Origin: Clostridia bacterium
Lineage (GTDB): Bacteria; Bacillota; Clostridia; TANB77; UBA1234
Reading direction: 5' to 3'
DNA length: 54,958 nt
Assembly: GCA_900753135.1 (NCBI GenBank)
Contig: CAADXZ010000200.1
Location: 1-54,958 of the forward strand
Below the pieces are notes generated by a model. The model was not told the origin of the DNA and made no database searches. It worked only from the letters and a program-made list of their open reading frames with translations. How positions within the stretch are numbered: position 1 is the first letter of the stretch; each line of letters starts with the position of its first letter. Made by a program: the position numbers and the translations under genes. Positions 8,615 to 18,144 of this stretch are shown one piece after another.

Positions 8615-11002
8615 TTAGTTTTCCCACCAAAAGGTTTTCTCTTCGTTATTATTATTTCCACTGTTTCCTGAATTATTATTATCTTCTGTAGTATCATTTG
8701 AAGTTATATAGTTTCCATTTTCGTCCTTTTCAGCATAATGATATTCGCAATAATCCATTGGTATTGCATAAGCAAAATCGTTTGGAAGTACCGAAGGTTT
8801 TTCAGTATATTTTTTATCAATACATACAATTTGAATTGTACCAACTGTTTTTAAGCACGTTGGATTTGGCTTTTTGAATGTTTCTGGGCAAACCGTTGCA
8901 TATACATGTGTTGTGCATTCCTCTGTTGGCACATTATTCTTATCAAAAATTTCTGTTTTTGTTCTGTCACCCCTTCTATCTGCTTTACATAAATCAGTTG
9001 CAAGCAAACCTGAGTCAACACAAATATCACGTTCAACAATTCCATCTGGTCTTGTAAATGCTTTGTTTTGTAATCCTTCATGTACTTTTAGCATTACAGC
9101 CTTCCAAATTTTTGCAGCTGGGTTACCAGAAACACTAATTACTTTTTGTTGATCATATCCAACCCAAACTGAACCAACATAATATGGAGTATATCCAGCA
9201 AACCATCTATCTTTAGAAGAGTTTGTTGTACCTGTCTTACCAGCAACATTCATATTTGGTAACGATGCAGCACTTCCCGTTGCACTAATTCCTGTAACAA
9301 CATCTTTAAGCATACTTGTAACAATATATGCTGTTTGAGGAGAAACAACTTCTCTTAATTCACTAGTTTTTTCAATTAGCACTTCATCATATTTATCTAA
9401 TACTTTTGTGTATAGTTTTGGTGATAAGTATATTCCACTATTTGCAAGTGTACCATAAGCAGCGGCATGTTCAATAGGATAAATACCTTGTGTAAGGCCA
9501 CCAAGTGCAAGAGCACCAGGAACAGCATCTGAATTTGTAAGAGTGCTTATTCCAAACTTCTTTAGATATGTCATTGAAGTTGTTGCTCCAACTTCCATAA
9601 ATGCTTTTGCTGCAATTATGTTACTTGATATTTCAATACCCTTTCTAACTGATGTTAAACCTCTATATCCTCTATAACTATTTGAAGGCTTCCAAACTGT
9701 AGTTCCAACTTTAAATGTTGTTGGAATATCATCAAAAGTTGTAGCTGCAGTAAATATACCAGAATCTATACCTGGTGCATATACTGCAAGTGGTTTTATT
9801 GTTGAACCAGGTGCACGTTTTGCCATAGTTGCTCTATTTAATCCACGTTGTGTTGTTTTCTCTCCTGCACCTCCTACAAGTCCAACTACATTACCTGTTC
9901 TATAATCAATTATTACCATTGCCGATTGCAAGTTGGGATCATATTTTCCATTTGATAGCTTAAAATATTTTTCATCTTTGTACACAGTTTCCATAGCCTC
10001 TTGTATCTTAGGGTCGATAGTTGAGTATATCTTAAGTCCATTTGAATATATCATCTTTTGCGCCATTACCTTTGTTACGCCCTTTTGTTTTTGAAGCTCA
10101 TTAATCAAATCATCAACAATTGCATCAACAAAATACGAATTGCTTAAACCTTGGTCTAAAACACCTTTTTTGTAAACTAACTCTTGAACTTTTGCTTCCT
10201 CATATTGTTCTTTTGATATAGATCCTAGTTCATACATTTTGGCTAGAACAGTCTCTTGACGAGCTTTAGCAGCTTCAGGTTTCTTATATGGATTTCTTCC
10301 TTCAGGTGACTGTATAAGTCCAGCAATTAGTGCACATTCCGCAATTGATAAATCTTTTGCACTCTTATCAAAGTAAGTATAGGCAGCTGTTTCTACACCA
10401 TACGCACCTTCTCCAAAATATATTAAATTTAAATATAATTCAATAATCTGGTTTTTAGATAGCCATTGTTCAAGTTGAACAGCTCTTACAATTTCTCTTG
10501 CTTTTCTTTGCCAACTACGATCATCATCTTTTGTTACCTTTTTTATTAATTGTTGTGTTATTGTACTTCCACCAAAATCTGAGTTTCCTCTTAATACCCA
10601 ATTAACAACTGCAGCGCCAGTACGTTTTATGTCAATTCCCATATGAGTTTCAAAACGTTGATCTTCTATTGCTATAACTGCCTTTGGCAAGTATGGTGAC
10701 ATTTCGCTAAGTGATGAATACATTCTGTTTTCAGAGCTGTATAAGCTTGCATATTCTTTACCATCTTTATCATATACAACTGTAGTAAGAGAACTAATCT
10801 CAAAATCCGATTTTGATAATCCACCAGCACCATTTAGTACTGACATAACAAAACCAACCATTAATCCAATACCAATTAATATCATTATTAAAAGTATAAT
10901 TAGAACGGCCTTTAAGATTTTGTGACCATTTTTCTTATTTTTCTTTTTACTTTTTTTATTGTTATTGCTTTTATAATTACTATATTCACTAGTATTTGGC
11001 AT
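8615..11002 (-). CDS. Class A penicillin-binding protein (PBP1A type)
   Basis: This is a bifunctional peptidoglycan synthase: it polymerises lipid II and cross-links peptides outside the membrane. The protein is 795 residues. A basic, Asn/Lys-rich cytoplasmic tail (1-30) and one membrane helix (about 30-56) precede a GT51 glycosyltransferase domain with the catalytic EDQRF (Glu113) and GGSTITQQL (about 144-152). The transpeptidase domain has APGSTIK (Ser near 397), SSN and KTGTTN (near 587). A Cys-containing tail and an Asn-rich low-complexity end follow. AAGGAGG precedes the ATG. It ends 18 bp upstream of pfkA. Confidence 0.95.
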   Translation of the reverse strand: MPNTSEYSNYKSNNNKKSKKKNKKNGHKILKAVLIILLIMILIGIGLMVGFVMSVLNGAGGLSKSDFEISSLTTVVYDKDGKEYASLYSSENRMYSSLSEMSPYLPKAVIAIEDQRFETHMGIDIKRTGAAVVNWVLRGNSDFGGSTITQQLIKKVTKDDDRSWQRKAREIVRAVQLEQWLSKNQIIELYLNLIYFGEGAYGVETAAYTYFDKSAKDLSIAECALIAGLIQSPEGRNPYKKPEAAKARQETVLAKMYELGSISKEQYEEAKVQELVYKKGVLDQGLSNSYFVDAIVDDLINELQKQKGVTKVMAQKMIYSNGLKIYSTIDPKIQEAMETVYKDEKYFKLSNGKYDPNLQSAMVIIDYRTGNVVGLVGGAGEKTTQRGLNRATMAKRAPGSTIKPLAVYAPGIDSGIFTAATTFDDIPTTFKVGTTVWKPSNSYRGYRGLTSVRKGIEISSNIIAAKAFMEVGATTSMTYLKKFGISTLTNSDAVPGALALGGLTQGIYPIEHAAAYGTLANSGIYLSPKLYTKVLDKYDEVLIEKTSELREVVSPQTAYIVTSMLKDVVTGISATGSAASLPNMNVAGKTGTTNSSKDRWFAGYTPYYVGSVWVGYDQQKVISVSGNPAAKIWKAVMLKVHEGLQNKAFTRPDGIVERDICVDSGLLATDLCKADRRGDRTKTEIFDKNNVPTEECTTHVYATVCPETFKKPNPTCLKTVGTIQIVCIDKKYTEKPSVLPNDFAYAIPMDYCEYHYAEKDENGNYITSNDTTEDNNNSGNSGNNNNEEKTFWWEN

Positions 11003-11151
11003 CTTTTCGCCTCCTTAAATTTTACGAAAATATTATATAACACTAATATAAAAAAGTAAACAATATTACATTTATTTTACATATACATTAATATGATTAA
11101 ACATGTCTCAAAATCGCTAAACAAGTAGTGTTTCAGCATTTTCAAACCGAT

Positions 11152-11994
11152 TTATTCTAGTATATCATCAATACAAGTATATGGGATTGCACCGTTTTTT
11201 ATTAGTTCATTTGTCCCCAAACTCAAGTATGAATCAATATTTCCAGGAACAGCATATATGTTCTTTCCTTGCTCTAGTGCAAAATCAACAGTAATAAGAG
11301 TGCCACTTTTTGGTGCAGCTTCAACAACTATTACGCCTTCAGATAGCCCACTAACAATTCTATTTCTAGCAGGAAAATTACTAGGAAATGGCTTCTCGCC
11401 AACAGGATATTCAGAGATAATTAGTCCTCTTTTTAAAATTTCGTTATATATTTTTATGTTTTCATTTGGATAAGCAATATCAACACCACAACCTAATACT
11501 GCAATCGTATTACTATTTGATTTCAAAGCACCACTATGTGCACAAGCATCTATTCCTCTTGCAAGTCCGCTTACAATGGTGTATTTACTCGATAACTCAT
11601 TTGATATATTATAAGCTGCTCTTATTCCGTAAGAGCTCGGATTTCTCGAACCAACAATAGAAATGCTTTTGTTATTTATCAACTTTATGTTTCCAATATA
11701 AAAAAGTAATACTGGTGGATCATATATATTCTTCAAACTTTCTGGATATTCTTTATCATAAATAGTTATATATTTTACGTTCTTCTTTTTCATATATTCT
11801 TGCATCTCTACAATCGTTTCTTTATTCTTATTATTACAAATTGCTTTGTAAACTTCAGCACTGCTATATTGCCACTTAAAGAATTCATTTTCTGTTAAGT
11901 TAAATATTTTTTCTGGCTCATTGTAATGTTCTAGCAATCTTAATTTTGTATATGCATTTATTTTTATAGTTGCATACCATATCCAATAATCCAA
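11152..11994 (-). CDS. dprA: DNA-processing protein DprA/Smf
   Basis: DprA binds single-stranded DNA and loads RecA onto it during natural transformation; many non-competent bacteria also keep it. The protein is 280 residues with the Rossmann-like DprA core: SIVGSRNPSSYG (about 112-123), GLARGIDACAH (about 143-153) and FPARNRIVSGLS, then EAAPKSGTLIT. A helical segment precedes the core. The C-terminal winged-helix domain is missing, so this is the short form. The start is TTG at 11994 with AAAGGAAG upstream. Confidence 0.93.
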   Translation of the reverse strand: MDYWIWYATIKINAYTKLRLLEHYNEPEKIFNLTENEFFKWQYSSAEVYKAICNNKNKETIVEMQEYMKKKNVKYITIYDKEYPESLKNIYDPPVLLFYIGNIKLINNKSISIVGSRNPSSYGIRAAYNISNELSSKYTIVSGLARGIDACAHSGALKSNSNTIAVLGCGVDIAYPNENIKIYNEILKRGLIISEYPVGEKPFPSNFPARNRIVSGLSEGVIVVEAAPKSGTLITVDFALEQGKNIYAVPGNIDSYLSLGTNELIKNGAIPYTCIDDILE

Positions 11995-12025
11995 ACTTTA
12001 CACTTCCTTTCATAAACGCAATAAA

Positions 12026-12062
12026 GGGCATAAACAGACCAGTTATTAGTCTATTTATGCCC
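12026..12062 (-). terminator. Long hairpin between folD and dprA
   Basis: GGGCATAAACAGAC and GTCTATTTATGCCC form a 14-position stem with one mismatch and a 9-nt loop. On the minus strand it is followed by TTTATTGCG. It most likely terminates folD transcription upstream of dprA. Confidence 0.6.
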
Positions 12063-12082
12063 CTCTAATATTTTAATTTATA

Positions 12083-12155
12083 CGAGAGATTTTCTTTCTT
12101 TCAGTCGAAAACTCTCAAGAGACGAAAGAATGAAAATCTTTGATTTTCATCTTTC
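12083..12155 (+). repeat. Dispersed intergenic repeat, copy 1
   Basis: This copy reads GAGAGATTTTCTTTC, then CAGTCGAAAACTCTC, then GAAAGAATGAAAATC, and ends in the palindrome GAAAATC-TTT-GATTTTC. Related copies lie at 31047-31090 (inverted), 44615-44652 (inverted) and 53272-53330. The end of this copy overlaps the last codons and stop of folD. Confidence 0.65.
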
Positions 12156-12998
12156 TTGTTTTATGTTTTGATTTTTATATGCTTTTACTATATTGCCCAT
12201 AAGTGTTATTATAGTCATTGGACCAACTCCACCAGGTACCGGTGTTATATAACTACATTTGTCTTTAACATTTTCAAAGTCAACGTCTCCTACTATCTTT
12301 TTTGTGTCTTTCAATCTATTTATTCCAACATCAATGACAACCGCACCTTCTTTTACCATATCAGCAGTTATAAATTTAGGATTTCCTATAGCAACGACTA
12401 AAACATCTGCTGTTTTAGTTATATCTGCCAAGTTCTTTGTATGTGAATGACATATAGTAACTGTTGCATCAGCGTTTAGCAATAATTCAGCCATAGGCTT
12501 GCCAACAATGTTACTTCTTCCAACAACTACGCAATGTTTTCCTTCAAGATTTATATTATAATCTTTTAACAAATGCATGATTCCAAGTGGTGTGCAAGCA
12601 GCGAAGCAGTCTTGACCCTGAGTCAATTTACCAACATTCAAAGGACTAAATCCATCAACATCTTTTTCTGGTGATATTGTTTTGAAAGCCTCAAGAATAT
12701 TTAAATGATATGGTATTGGACTTTGTAATAAGATTCCATTTATCGATTCATCTGCATTTAAGTTATTAATAAGCTCTATTAACTCACTTTGCGTTGTTTG
12801 TTCTGGTAAATGATATTCAACAAAATTAATTCCTAATTCGTCGCACATTTGGTGTTTTAGTCTAACATATATAGAAGACGCAGCATCATCACCAATTCTT
12901 ATAACCGCAAGACCTGGTTCTTTATCTAACATTTGAATCTCTTCTTTTAGTTGTTCTCTATATTTTTCTGCCACTTTTTTTCCTTCAATAAGTACCAT
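12147..12998 (-). CDS. folD: Bifunctional methylenetetrahydrofolate dehydrogenase/cyclohydrolase
   Basis: FolD interconverts 5,10-methylene-, methenyl- and 10-formyl-tetrahydrofolate with NADP. The protein is 283 residues, the usual length. It shows the catalytic Tyr-x3-Lys in SSIYVRLKHQ, the conserved LLQSPIP, the cofactor motif GRSNIVGKPMAELLL and the C-terminal TPVPGGVGPMTI. GAGGAG precedes the ATG. The last codons lie inside a dispersed repeat element, so the final residues (NQNIKQER) may have been recruited from it. Confidence 0.97.
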   Translation of the reverse strand: MVLIEGKKVAEKYREQLKEEIQMLDKEPGLAVIRIGDDAASSIYVRLKHQMCDELGINFVEYHLPEQTTQSELIELINNLNADESINGILLQSPIPYHLNILEAFKTISPEKDVDGFSPLNVGKLTQGQDCFAACTPLGIMHLLKDYNINLEGKHCVVVGRSNIVGKPMAELLLNADATVTICHSHTKNLADITKTADVLVVAIGNPKFITADMVKEGAVVIDVGINRLKDTKKIVGDVDFENVKDKCSYITPVPGGVGPMTIITLMGNIVKAYKNQNIKQER

Positions 12999-13036
12999 CT
13001 AATCATCTCCTCACTATGATACTACATTATTTTACA

Positions 13037-13828
13037 TTAAAAAAACAATATTTTTGCGAAAATTATAAGTCCAAATATAATTCTATAAATAGCAAAAGCT
13101 TTAAAGTCGCCTTTCTTCAAATATGAAAGTAAAAACTTTATTACTAATAACCCAACAACAAAACTAGTTAGAACTCCAACAAAAAATGGAATTGAAAATA
13201 CAAACTCATCTAATTTAAATATTGTTGCTGCAAGAACTATTGGAGCAGAAAGCATAAAAGAGTATTTTGCAGCAGATTCTCTTTCAATACCCATAGCTCT
13301 AGCAGTTGTCATTGTTATTCCTGAACGAGAAACACCTGGTATAAATGCTAATGCTTGTGAAAGCCCAATTAGAAATGTTTGTTTTAATGTCATGTCTTCA
13401 TATTTTACAGTTGATTTTGATTTTTTATCAACCAAATACAAAACTATACCCATTATGATTAATGCAGTAGCTATTATTACAGGCTTCATTAAGAAATCAC
13501 CACAAAACTTATCTAGTATGAATCCAATTATTCCTCCAGGTATTGTCGCAAGCACAATGTATCCAAACATTTTTCCTTCAAAATTCTTTTCTTTTTTAAA
13601 AACAGATTTGTATGCGCCTACTAAAAGGTCAAGCCAATCTTTAAAAAAGAAGATTGCAATCGCAAGCAAAGTGCCAGCATGAAGTGCAACATCAAATGCA
13701 CCTATATCGTCAATATTCCATAAAAGCCATGGTAATATTTTTAAATGTGCAGAACTAGATATTGGTAAAAGTTCTGTCAATCCTTGCACAGCCCCTAAAA
13801 AAGCGGCTTGTAATATTGTAAGATTCAT
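13037..13828 (-). CDS. uppP: Undecaprenyl-diphosphatase (bacitracin resistance protein)
   Basis: UppP dephosphorylates undecaprenyl pyrophosphate to recycle the lipid carrier for cell wall synthesis. The protein has about 263 residues in 7-8 membrane helices. Both family signatures are present: GAVQGLTELLPISSSAHL near the start and PGVSRSGITMTTAR in the middle. The ATG at 13828 is preferred over 13843 because GGGAGG lies 8 nt upstream of it. It follows the TPR protein by 17 bp and is probably cotranscribed. Confidence 0.96.
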   Translation of the reverse strand: MNLTILQAAFLGAVQGLTELLPISSSAHLKILPWLLWNIDDIGAFDVALHAGTLLAIAIFFFKDWLDLLVGAYKSVFKKEKNFEGKMFGYIVLATIPGGIIGFILDKFCGDFLMKPVIIATALIIMGIVLYLVDKKSKSTVKYEDMTLKQTFLIGLSQALAFIPGVSRSGITMTTARAMGIERESAAKYSFMLSAPIVLAATIFKLDEFVFSIPFFVGVLTSFVVGLLVIKFLLSYLKKGDFKAFAIYRIIFGLIIFAKILFF

Positions 13829-13845
13829 AAATTTTCCTCCCAAGA

Positions 13846-15021
13846 TTATTTGAATTTATCCATGAAATTAAATTCCACATCATCATTCATTTCTTCTGTA
13901 TTATTTTCGTTAATCTCCTCTTTTTCATATTCTTTCTTTACTTTTTCATCAATTGCTTTTTCTAATTTCATTTGAGCTTGAGAAACCATATGTATACCTT
14001 CAAGGTAATCTTTAATATTTTTAAATAGTGGCTCAGTTTCAGCTTTATATCTATATGTTGGGTCGATATTTATAGCATATTCAATATATGAAACAGCTTT
14101 AATCTCATCATTTTTTAGTATGTATATTTTGGCTAATTGATAATATGCTTTGGCAGCCATTTCTTCATCTGGAAGTACTTTATTGAAGTATTCTTCAGCC
14201 TCTTCAAACTCTCCCCTTAAGAAATATATTTGCCCCATACTAAAATATGCCTCATATAAATCTGGTTTTAAATCTATCGCCTTTTTATAACTTTCTAGTG
14301 CCTCATTAAAGTCTCTTAGTTCTGTTCTGACAATACCTAAACTATAATAAAGTTGGTAATTATCAGGATCATATTTTATAGCATTTTCGTATACATGAAT
14401 TGCCTCATCATATTTATTTTGAGAACATAATACAAGAGCCAACAACTCAGATGCAGGAGTAAAATCTGGTTTTATTCTAAGTGCATTATCAAGCACAACT
14501 TGTGCATCATTTTTCTTATTCAACTCATTAAAAATAATTCCAATCTCATAATATGAATTGTAATCATTTCTATTTAGTTCAACAGCTTTTGCAAATCTAT
14601 CAAATGCAGTTCTTCTATCACCTATAGCATTATATGACTTTCCAAGTTTAACAAATATCTCACTATTTTTAGGATTGTGTTCAAGTGCCTTCTTATAGCT
14701 TTCTATAGCTTTATCATAATTTCCACTTTTTGAGTGAATATCACCAGCTTTTATTTCAAAAAGTTCTACTAAATCTAGCGACAAATACTCTGACAAAAAC
14801 ATTAAAGAAGGTACAAGTACAGCAAATATAACTATAAATGCTTGCATAATATAATTAGGATATGCTCCCTTTATAAGTGATAATACTTGAATAAGTGTAG
14901 ATATTATTTGAAAGCCTAAAAGTATCAAGCAGACTCCACTTTTATCTTTAAAACTTTTTCTCATCGTATAGCCTATAAGTACTATGCAAAGTAAACTATA
15001 AACAATCCTTTCTAACAACAT
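13846..15021 (-). CDS. Membrane-anchored TPR-repeat protein
   Basis: The protein is 391 residues. Two or three hydrophobic helices (up to about residue 82) are followed by roughly eight tetratricopeptide repeats (about 85-340), for example GNYDKAIESYKKALEHNPKN and RDFNEALESYKKAIDLKPDL, and a charged C-terminal tail rich in Glu, Lys and Asn. TPR arrays act as protein-binding scaffolds; the partner here is unknown. It lies between ppa and uppP with gaps of 6 and 17 bp, implying one operon. Confidence 0.85.
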   Translation of the reverse strand: MLLERIVYSLLCIVLIGYTMRKSFKDKSGVCLILLGFQIISTLIQVLSLIKGAYPNYIMQAFIVIFAVLVPSLMFLSEYLSLDLVELFEIKAGDIHSKSGNYDKAIESYKKALEHNPKNSEIFVKLGKSYNAIGDRRTAFDRFAKAVELNRNDYNSYYEIGIIFNELNKKNDAQVVLDNALRIKPDFTPASELLALVLCSQNKYDEAIHVYENAIKYDPDNYQLYYSLGIVRTELRDFNEALESYKKAIDLKPDLYEAYFSMGQIYFLRGEFEEAEEYFNKVLPDEEMAAKAYYQLAKIYILKNDEIKAVSYIEYAINIDPTYRYKAETEPLFKNIKDYLEGIHMVSQAQMKLEKAIDEKVKKEYEKEEINENNTEEMNDDVEFNFMDKFK

Positions 15022-15027
15022 TACTTT

Positions 15028-15573
15028 CTATTTCCTTTCAATTTTATTTCCAAACATGGCTTCGTAATTCTCCATGCATTTTGAAATACATTTTATTGCT
15101 TCTTTAGCATCAGATATTTCTTGAATTGCAGTGTGTTTACCCTCAAGAAATTTATATACTTCAAAGAAATGAGATATCTCATTAAATAAATGTGCAGGCA
15201 AATCAGAGATGTCTTTATATCCTGATAAAGTCGGTTCTTTTACAGGAATTGCAATTATTTTTTCGTCTTGCTCATCATTGTCTATCATATTCAAAACACC
15301 AATTGGAAAACATTCAACTAGCGTAAGTGGCACTATTTCCTCTTGGCATAATACTAATACATCAAGTGGATCATGGTCCTCTGCATACGTCCTTGGAATG
15401 AATCCATAATTTGCAGGATAATGTGTCGCCGTATATAAAACTCTATCCAATCTTAATAAACCTGTTTCTTTATCCAATTCATATTTGTTTTTACCACCTT
15501 TTGGTATCTCAACAACCGCTGTAAAAACCTCTGGTGTTACTCTTTTTGGATTTATGTCATGCCAAATATTCAC
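15028..15573 (-). CDS. ppa: Inorganic pyrophosphatase, family I
   Basis: The enzyme hydrolyses PPi to two phosphates in the cytoplasm and so pulls biosynthetic reactions forward. The protein is 181 residues with the family I signatures VEIPKGGKNKYE, YPANYGFIPRT and the metal-binding DHDPLDVLVL. The start is GTG with GAGGGGG 6-8 nt upstream. It starts the small operon ppa-TPR-uppP. Confidence 0.95.
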   Translation of the reverse strand: MNIWHDINPKRVTPEVFTAVVEIPKGGKNKYELDKETGLLRLDRVLYTATHYPANYGFIPRTYAEDHDPLDVLVLCQEEIVPLTLVECFPIGVLNMIDNDEQDEKIIAIPVKEPTLSGYKDISDLPAHLFNEISHFFEVYKFLEGKHTAIQEISDAKEAIKCISKCMENYEAMFGNKIERK

Positions 15574-15691
15574 TTTAATTCCCCCTCAAAGTTTTGTAAT
15601 ATACCTACCTAACACGAAAAGTATACTATATTAATAAAGAAGTATCAAGTAATGACAATAATTTTTATGGTGTCATTCTTATCATACGAAT

Positions 15692-16546
15692 TTATATTTT
15701 TGCTGTTATTACTTTTCCTTCTAAATATGCTAGCTTGTCAGTTGCATTTAAAAATATTAATTTATATGCAATAAGTTTCTGCCAAGTAACATTGTGTGCC
15801 TTATTAACATCATTAATTCCATATTTTCCATCTCCTACAATTGGATAACCTATGTGAGCCAGATGTGCTCTTATTTGATGTGTTTTTCCTGTAACAAGTT
15901 CAACTTCTAAATCTGTAGTATTATCATTGTTATAATTCAATACCGTATATTTAGTTACTATTTCTGTGTAGCCCTTCTTTTTTTCATCACTTATATAAAC
16001 CATACTGTTTTTTCTATCTTTAAATAAATATGCTTTAAGTGTTGCTTTTTTATTCTTTGGTTTTCCATAAACAGTACATTTATACAACTTTTTTATATCA
16101 TGGTTTTTAATCATTTTAAAAATTATTTCTTCTGTCTCGTGTGATTTTGCAAATATTACAAGTCCAGCTGTGTTTCTATCTAGCCTATGACATGGATACA
16201 CAGGAATTCCAATCAGTTTTGAAACAAGTTTATCTAGACCTATATCATTTTCTTCTGAAACTACAAGCATATTTTGAGGCTTACATACTACAATTATATT
16301 TTCATCTTCATATGCTACTTGTTCTCTTGTTATTGAAACATTTCCGAATAATAAGTCATCTGTTATATATACTGTTAATTCATCACCAGCTTTTATTGCA
16401 ACATCTTCAGATGTTTTTACGTCATTTATCCTTATATCTTTGTTCCTTAAAGCTTTAAAAATTGCACCTTTTGGCAATCGATTAAACTTACTCTGCAAGT
16501 ATGTTGATATTTTTTTACAATCTTTTTCTACAATTATTTTTCTCAT
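15692..16546 (-). CDS. RluA-family pseudouridine synthase with S4-like domain
   Basis: The protein is 284 residues. An N-terminal S4-like RNA-binding domain (about 12-60) precedes the RluA catalytic domain with HRLDRNTAGL (residues 120-129; Asp123 is the predicted nucleophile) and the late motif TGKTHQIRAHL. Members convert specific uridines in rRNA or tRNA to pseudouridine; the target site cannot be read from sequence. AAGGAG precedes the ATG. A second RluA-type gene lies 21 bp upstream in the same operon. Confidence 0.92.
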   Translation of the reverse strand: MRKIIVEKDCKKISTYLQSKFNRLPKGAIFKALRNKDIRINDVKTSEDVAIKAGDELTVYITDDLLFGNVSITREQVAYEDENIIVVCKPQNMLVVSEENDIGLDKLVSKLIGIPVYPCHRLDRNTAGLVIFAKSHETEEIIFKMIKNHDIKKLYKCTVYGKPKNKKATLKAYLFKDRKNSMVYISDEKKKGYTEIVTKYTVLNYNNDNTTDLEVELVTGKTHQIRAHLAHIGYPIVGDGKYGINDVNKAHNVTWQKLIAYKLIFLNATDKLAYLEGKVITAKI

Positions 16547-16567
16547 AAAATCTCCTTAATTTTATTG

Positions 16568-17239
16568 CTATTTTATAAATGCAAAATCTTTCCATGGACC
16601 TATTTTCTTTGGCAAACATTCAAAGCTAAGTATTTCATCTTTCGTAGGATGTTTAAATTCTAGTTTATATGCCCATAGTGCAATTTGCGTGTTGTTTTCT
16701 GCCTTTCCATATTTTTGATCTCCAACTAGTGGATGTCCAAAATGTGAGAATTGCACTCTTATCTGATGGTGCCTACCCGTTTCTAATTTTATTTTTACTA
16801 GTGATTTAGTATCTTTTTCTTCAACGACCTCATAATGCAATATTGCTTGCTTAGCTCCGCTTTTTTTACTCGATACGACCATACTCTTATTTAGTGCTTC
16901 ATCTTTATATAAATAATCTTCTAAAGTTCCGCTTTTCTCATTAATAATACCATTCACAACAGCAAGGTATGTTTTTGAAAATTCTTTTTTTCTAATTGAA
17001 TCAGAAAGTCGTGAAGCTCCTTTTGATGTTTTGGCAAAAACCATTATTCCGCCAACAGGTCTATCTAACCTATGTACTAGCCCTACATACACCTCGCCAG
17101 GTTTATTGTATTTTTGTTTTATGTATTCTTTAACTAGTGTTAACATATCTTTATCACCTGTCTTATCCGCTTGAGAAGGGATATTGCATGGCTTTTCTAC
17201 AACTATTACATGATTATCTTCGTATATAACTTTTAACAT
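16568..17239 (-). CDS. RluA-family pseudouridine synthase, catalytic domain only
   Basis: The protein is 223 residues and lacks the S4 domain. The catalytic motif HRLDRPVGGI (about 56-65; Asp59) and TGRHHQIRVQF are intact, so it should be active. It resembles the compact RluA/YhcT-like enzymes. It lies 12 bp after the methyltransferase gene at 17252 and 21 bp before the other synthase, giving a three-gene RNA-modification operon. AAAAGGAG precedes the ATG. Confidence 0.92.
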   Translation of the reverse strand: MLKVIYEDNHVIVVEKPCNIPSQADKTGDKDMLTLVKEYIKQKYNKPGEVYVGLVHRLDRPVGGIMVFAKTSKGASRLSDSIRKKEFSKTYLAVVNGIINEKSGTLEDYLYKDEALNKSMVVSSKKSGAKQAILHYEVVEEKDTKSLVKIKLETGRHHQIRVQFSHFGHPLVGDQKYGKAENNTQIALWAYKLEFKHPTKDEILSFECLPKKIGPWKDFAFIK

Positions 17240-17251
17240 TTTAATCTCCTT

Positions 17252-18112
17252 TTATAGGCTTTCCCATCTGCCATATATTCCGCAAGGAAGTATTATACTA
17301 CTATCTTTCATTGGCAACCCAACTTCACCACAAGATACTTTACCTTTCTTTTTGATTATCATGCTCAATATATTAGCAAGAATTGTTGGAGATAAGCCAG
17401 TTGTATATGAGTTTATTAAAAAGAATAATGGATTATCTGATAAGATTTTACTACATAACTCAACTAACATATATAAACTTTCTTCTATATTCCATACTTC
17501 ACCATTTGTGCCTCTTCCATATGATGGAGGATCCATAACAATTGCGTCGTATTTATTTCCTCTTCTTATTTCTCTTTGCACAAATTTTATTACATCATCA
17601 ATAATGAATCTAACAGGCTTATCTGACAAACCAGAAGAAGCTACATTTTCCTTTGCCCAAGCGGTCATACCTTTTGATGAATCAACATGACAAACAGAAG
17701 CTCCTGCTGATGCACAAGCAACAGTTGCTCCACCTGTATACGCAAATAGATTTAATACTTTAATAGGTCTCTTTACACTTTTTATTTTATTCATCATAAA
17801 TTCCCAATTGACTGCTTGTTCCGGAAACAAACCCGTATGTTTAAATCCCATAGGTTTTAAATTAAATACTAAATCCTTATATCTGATCTGCCAAGCTTTT
17901 GGAACGTTCTTTATATATTCCCATTCACCACCACCAGACTTACTTCTGTGATAATGTGCGTTTGCTTTTTTCCATAATGCTGGCTTGGACTTTTCTTTCC
18001 ATATTATTTGTGGATCTGGTCTTATTAAAATTATGTTTCCCCATCTTTCAAGCTTTTCACCATCAGCCATATCAAGTATTTCGTAATCTTTCCATTTATC
18101 AGAAATAATCAT
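17252..18112 (-). CDS. Class I SAM-dependent methyltransferase, RlmI/RlmL-like
   Basis: The protein is 286 residues. The SAM-binding motif NLFAYTGGATVACASAGA is followed by the acidic loop HVDSS and the catalytic DPPSYGRG, as in 23S rRNA cytosine methyltransferases of the RlmI type and the related PF10672 family. It lacks the PUA domain of E. coli RlmI. Its neighbours are two pseudouridine synthases, which supports an RNA substrate. GGAG precedes the ATG. It is divergent from the broken ylbJ with only 32 bp between them. Confidence 0.88.
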   Translation of the reverse strand: MIISDKWKDYEILDMADGEKLERWGNIILIRPDPQIIWKEKSKPALWKKANAHYHRSKSGGGEWEYIKNVPKAWQIRYKDLVFNLKPMGFKHTGLFPEQAVNWEFMMNKIKSVKRPIKVLNLFAYTGGATVACASAGASVCHVDSSKGMTAWAKENVASSGLSDKPVRFIIDDVIKFVQREIRRGNKYDAIVMDPPSYGRGTNGEVWNIEESLYMLVELCSKILSDNPLFFLINSYTTGLSPTILANILSMIIKKKGKVSCGEVGLPMKDSSIILPCGIYGRWESL

Positions 18113-18144
18113 ATTATTTTTCTCCTAAACATATTTTTTAAAAG

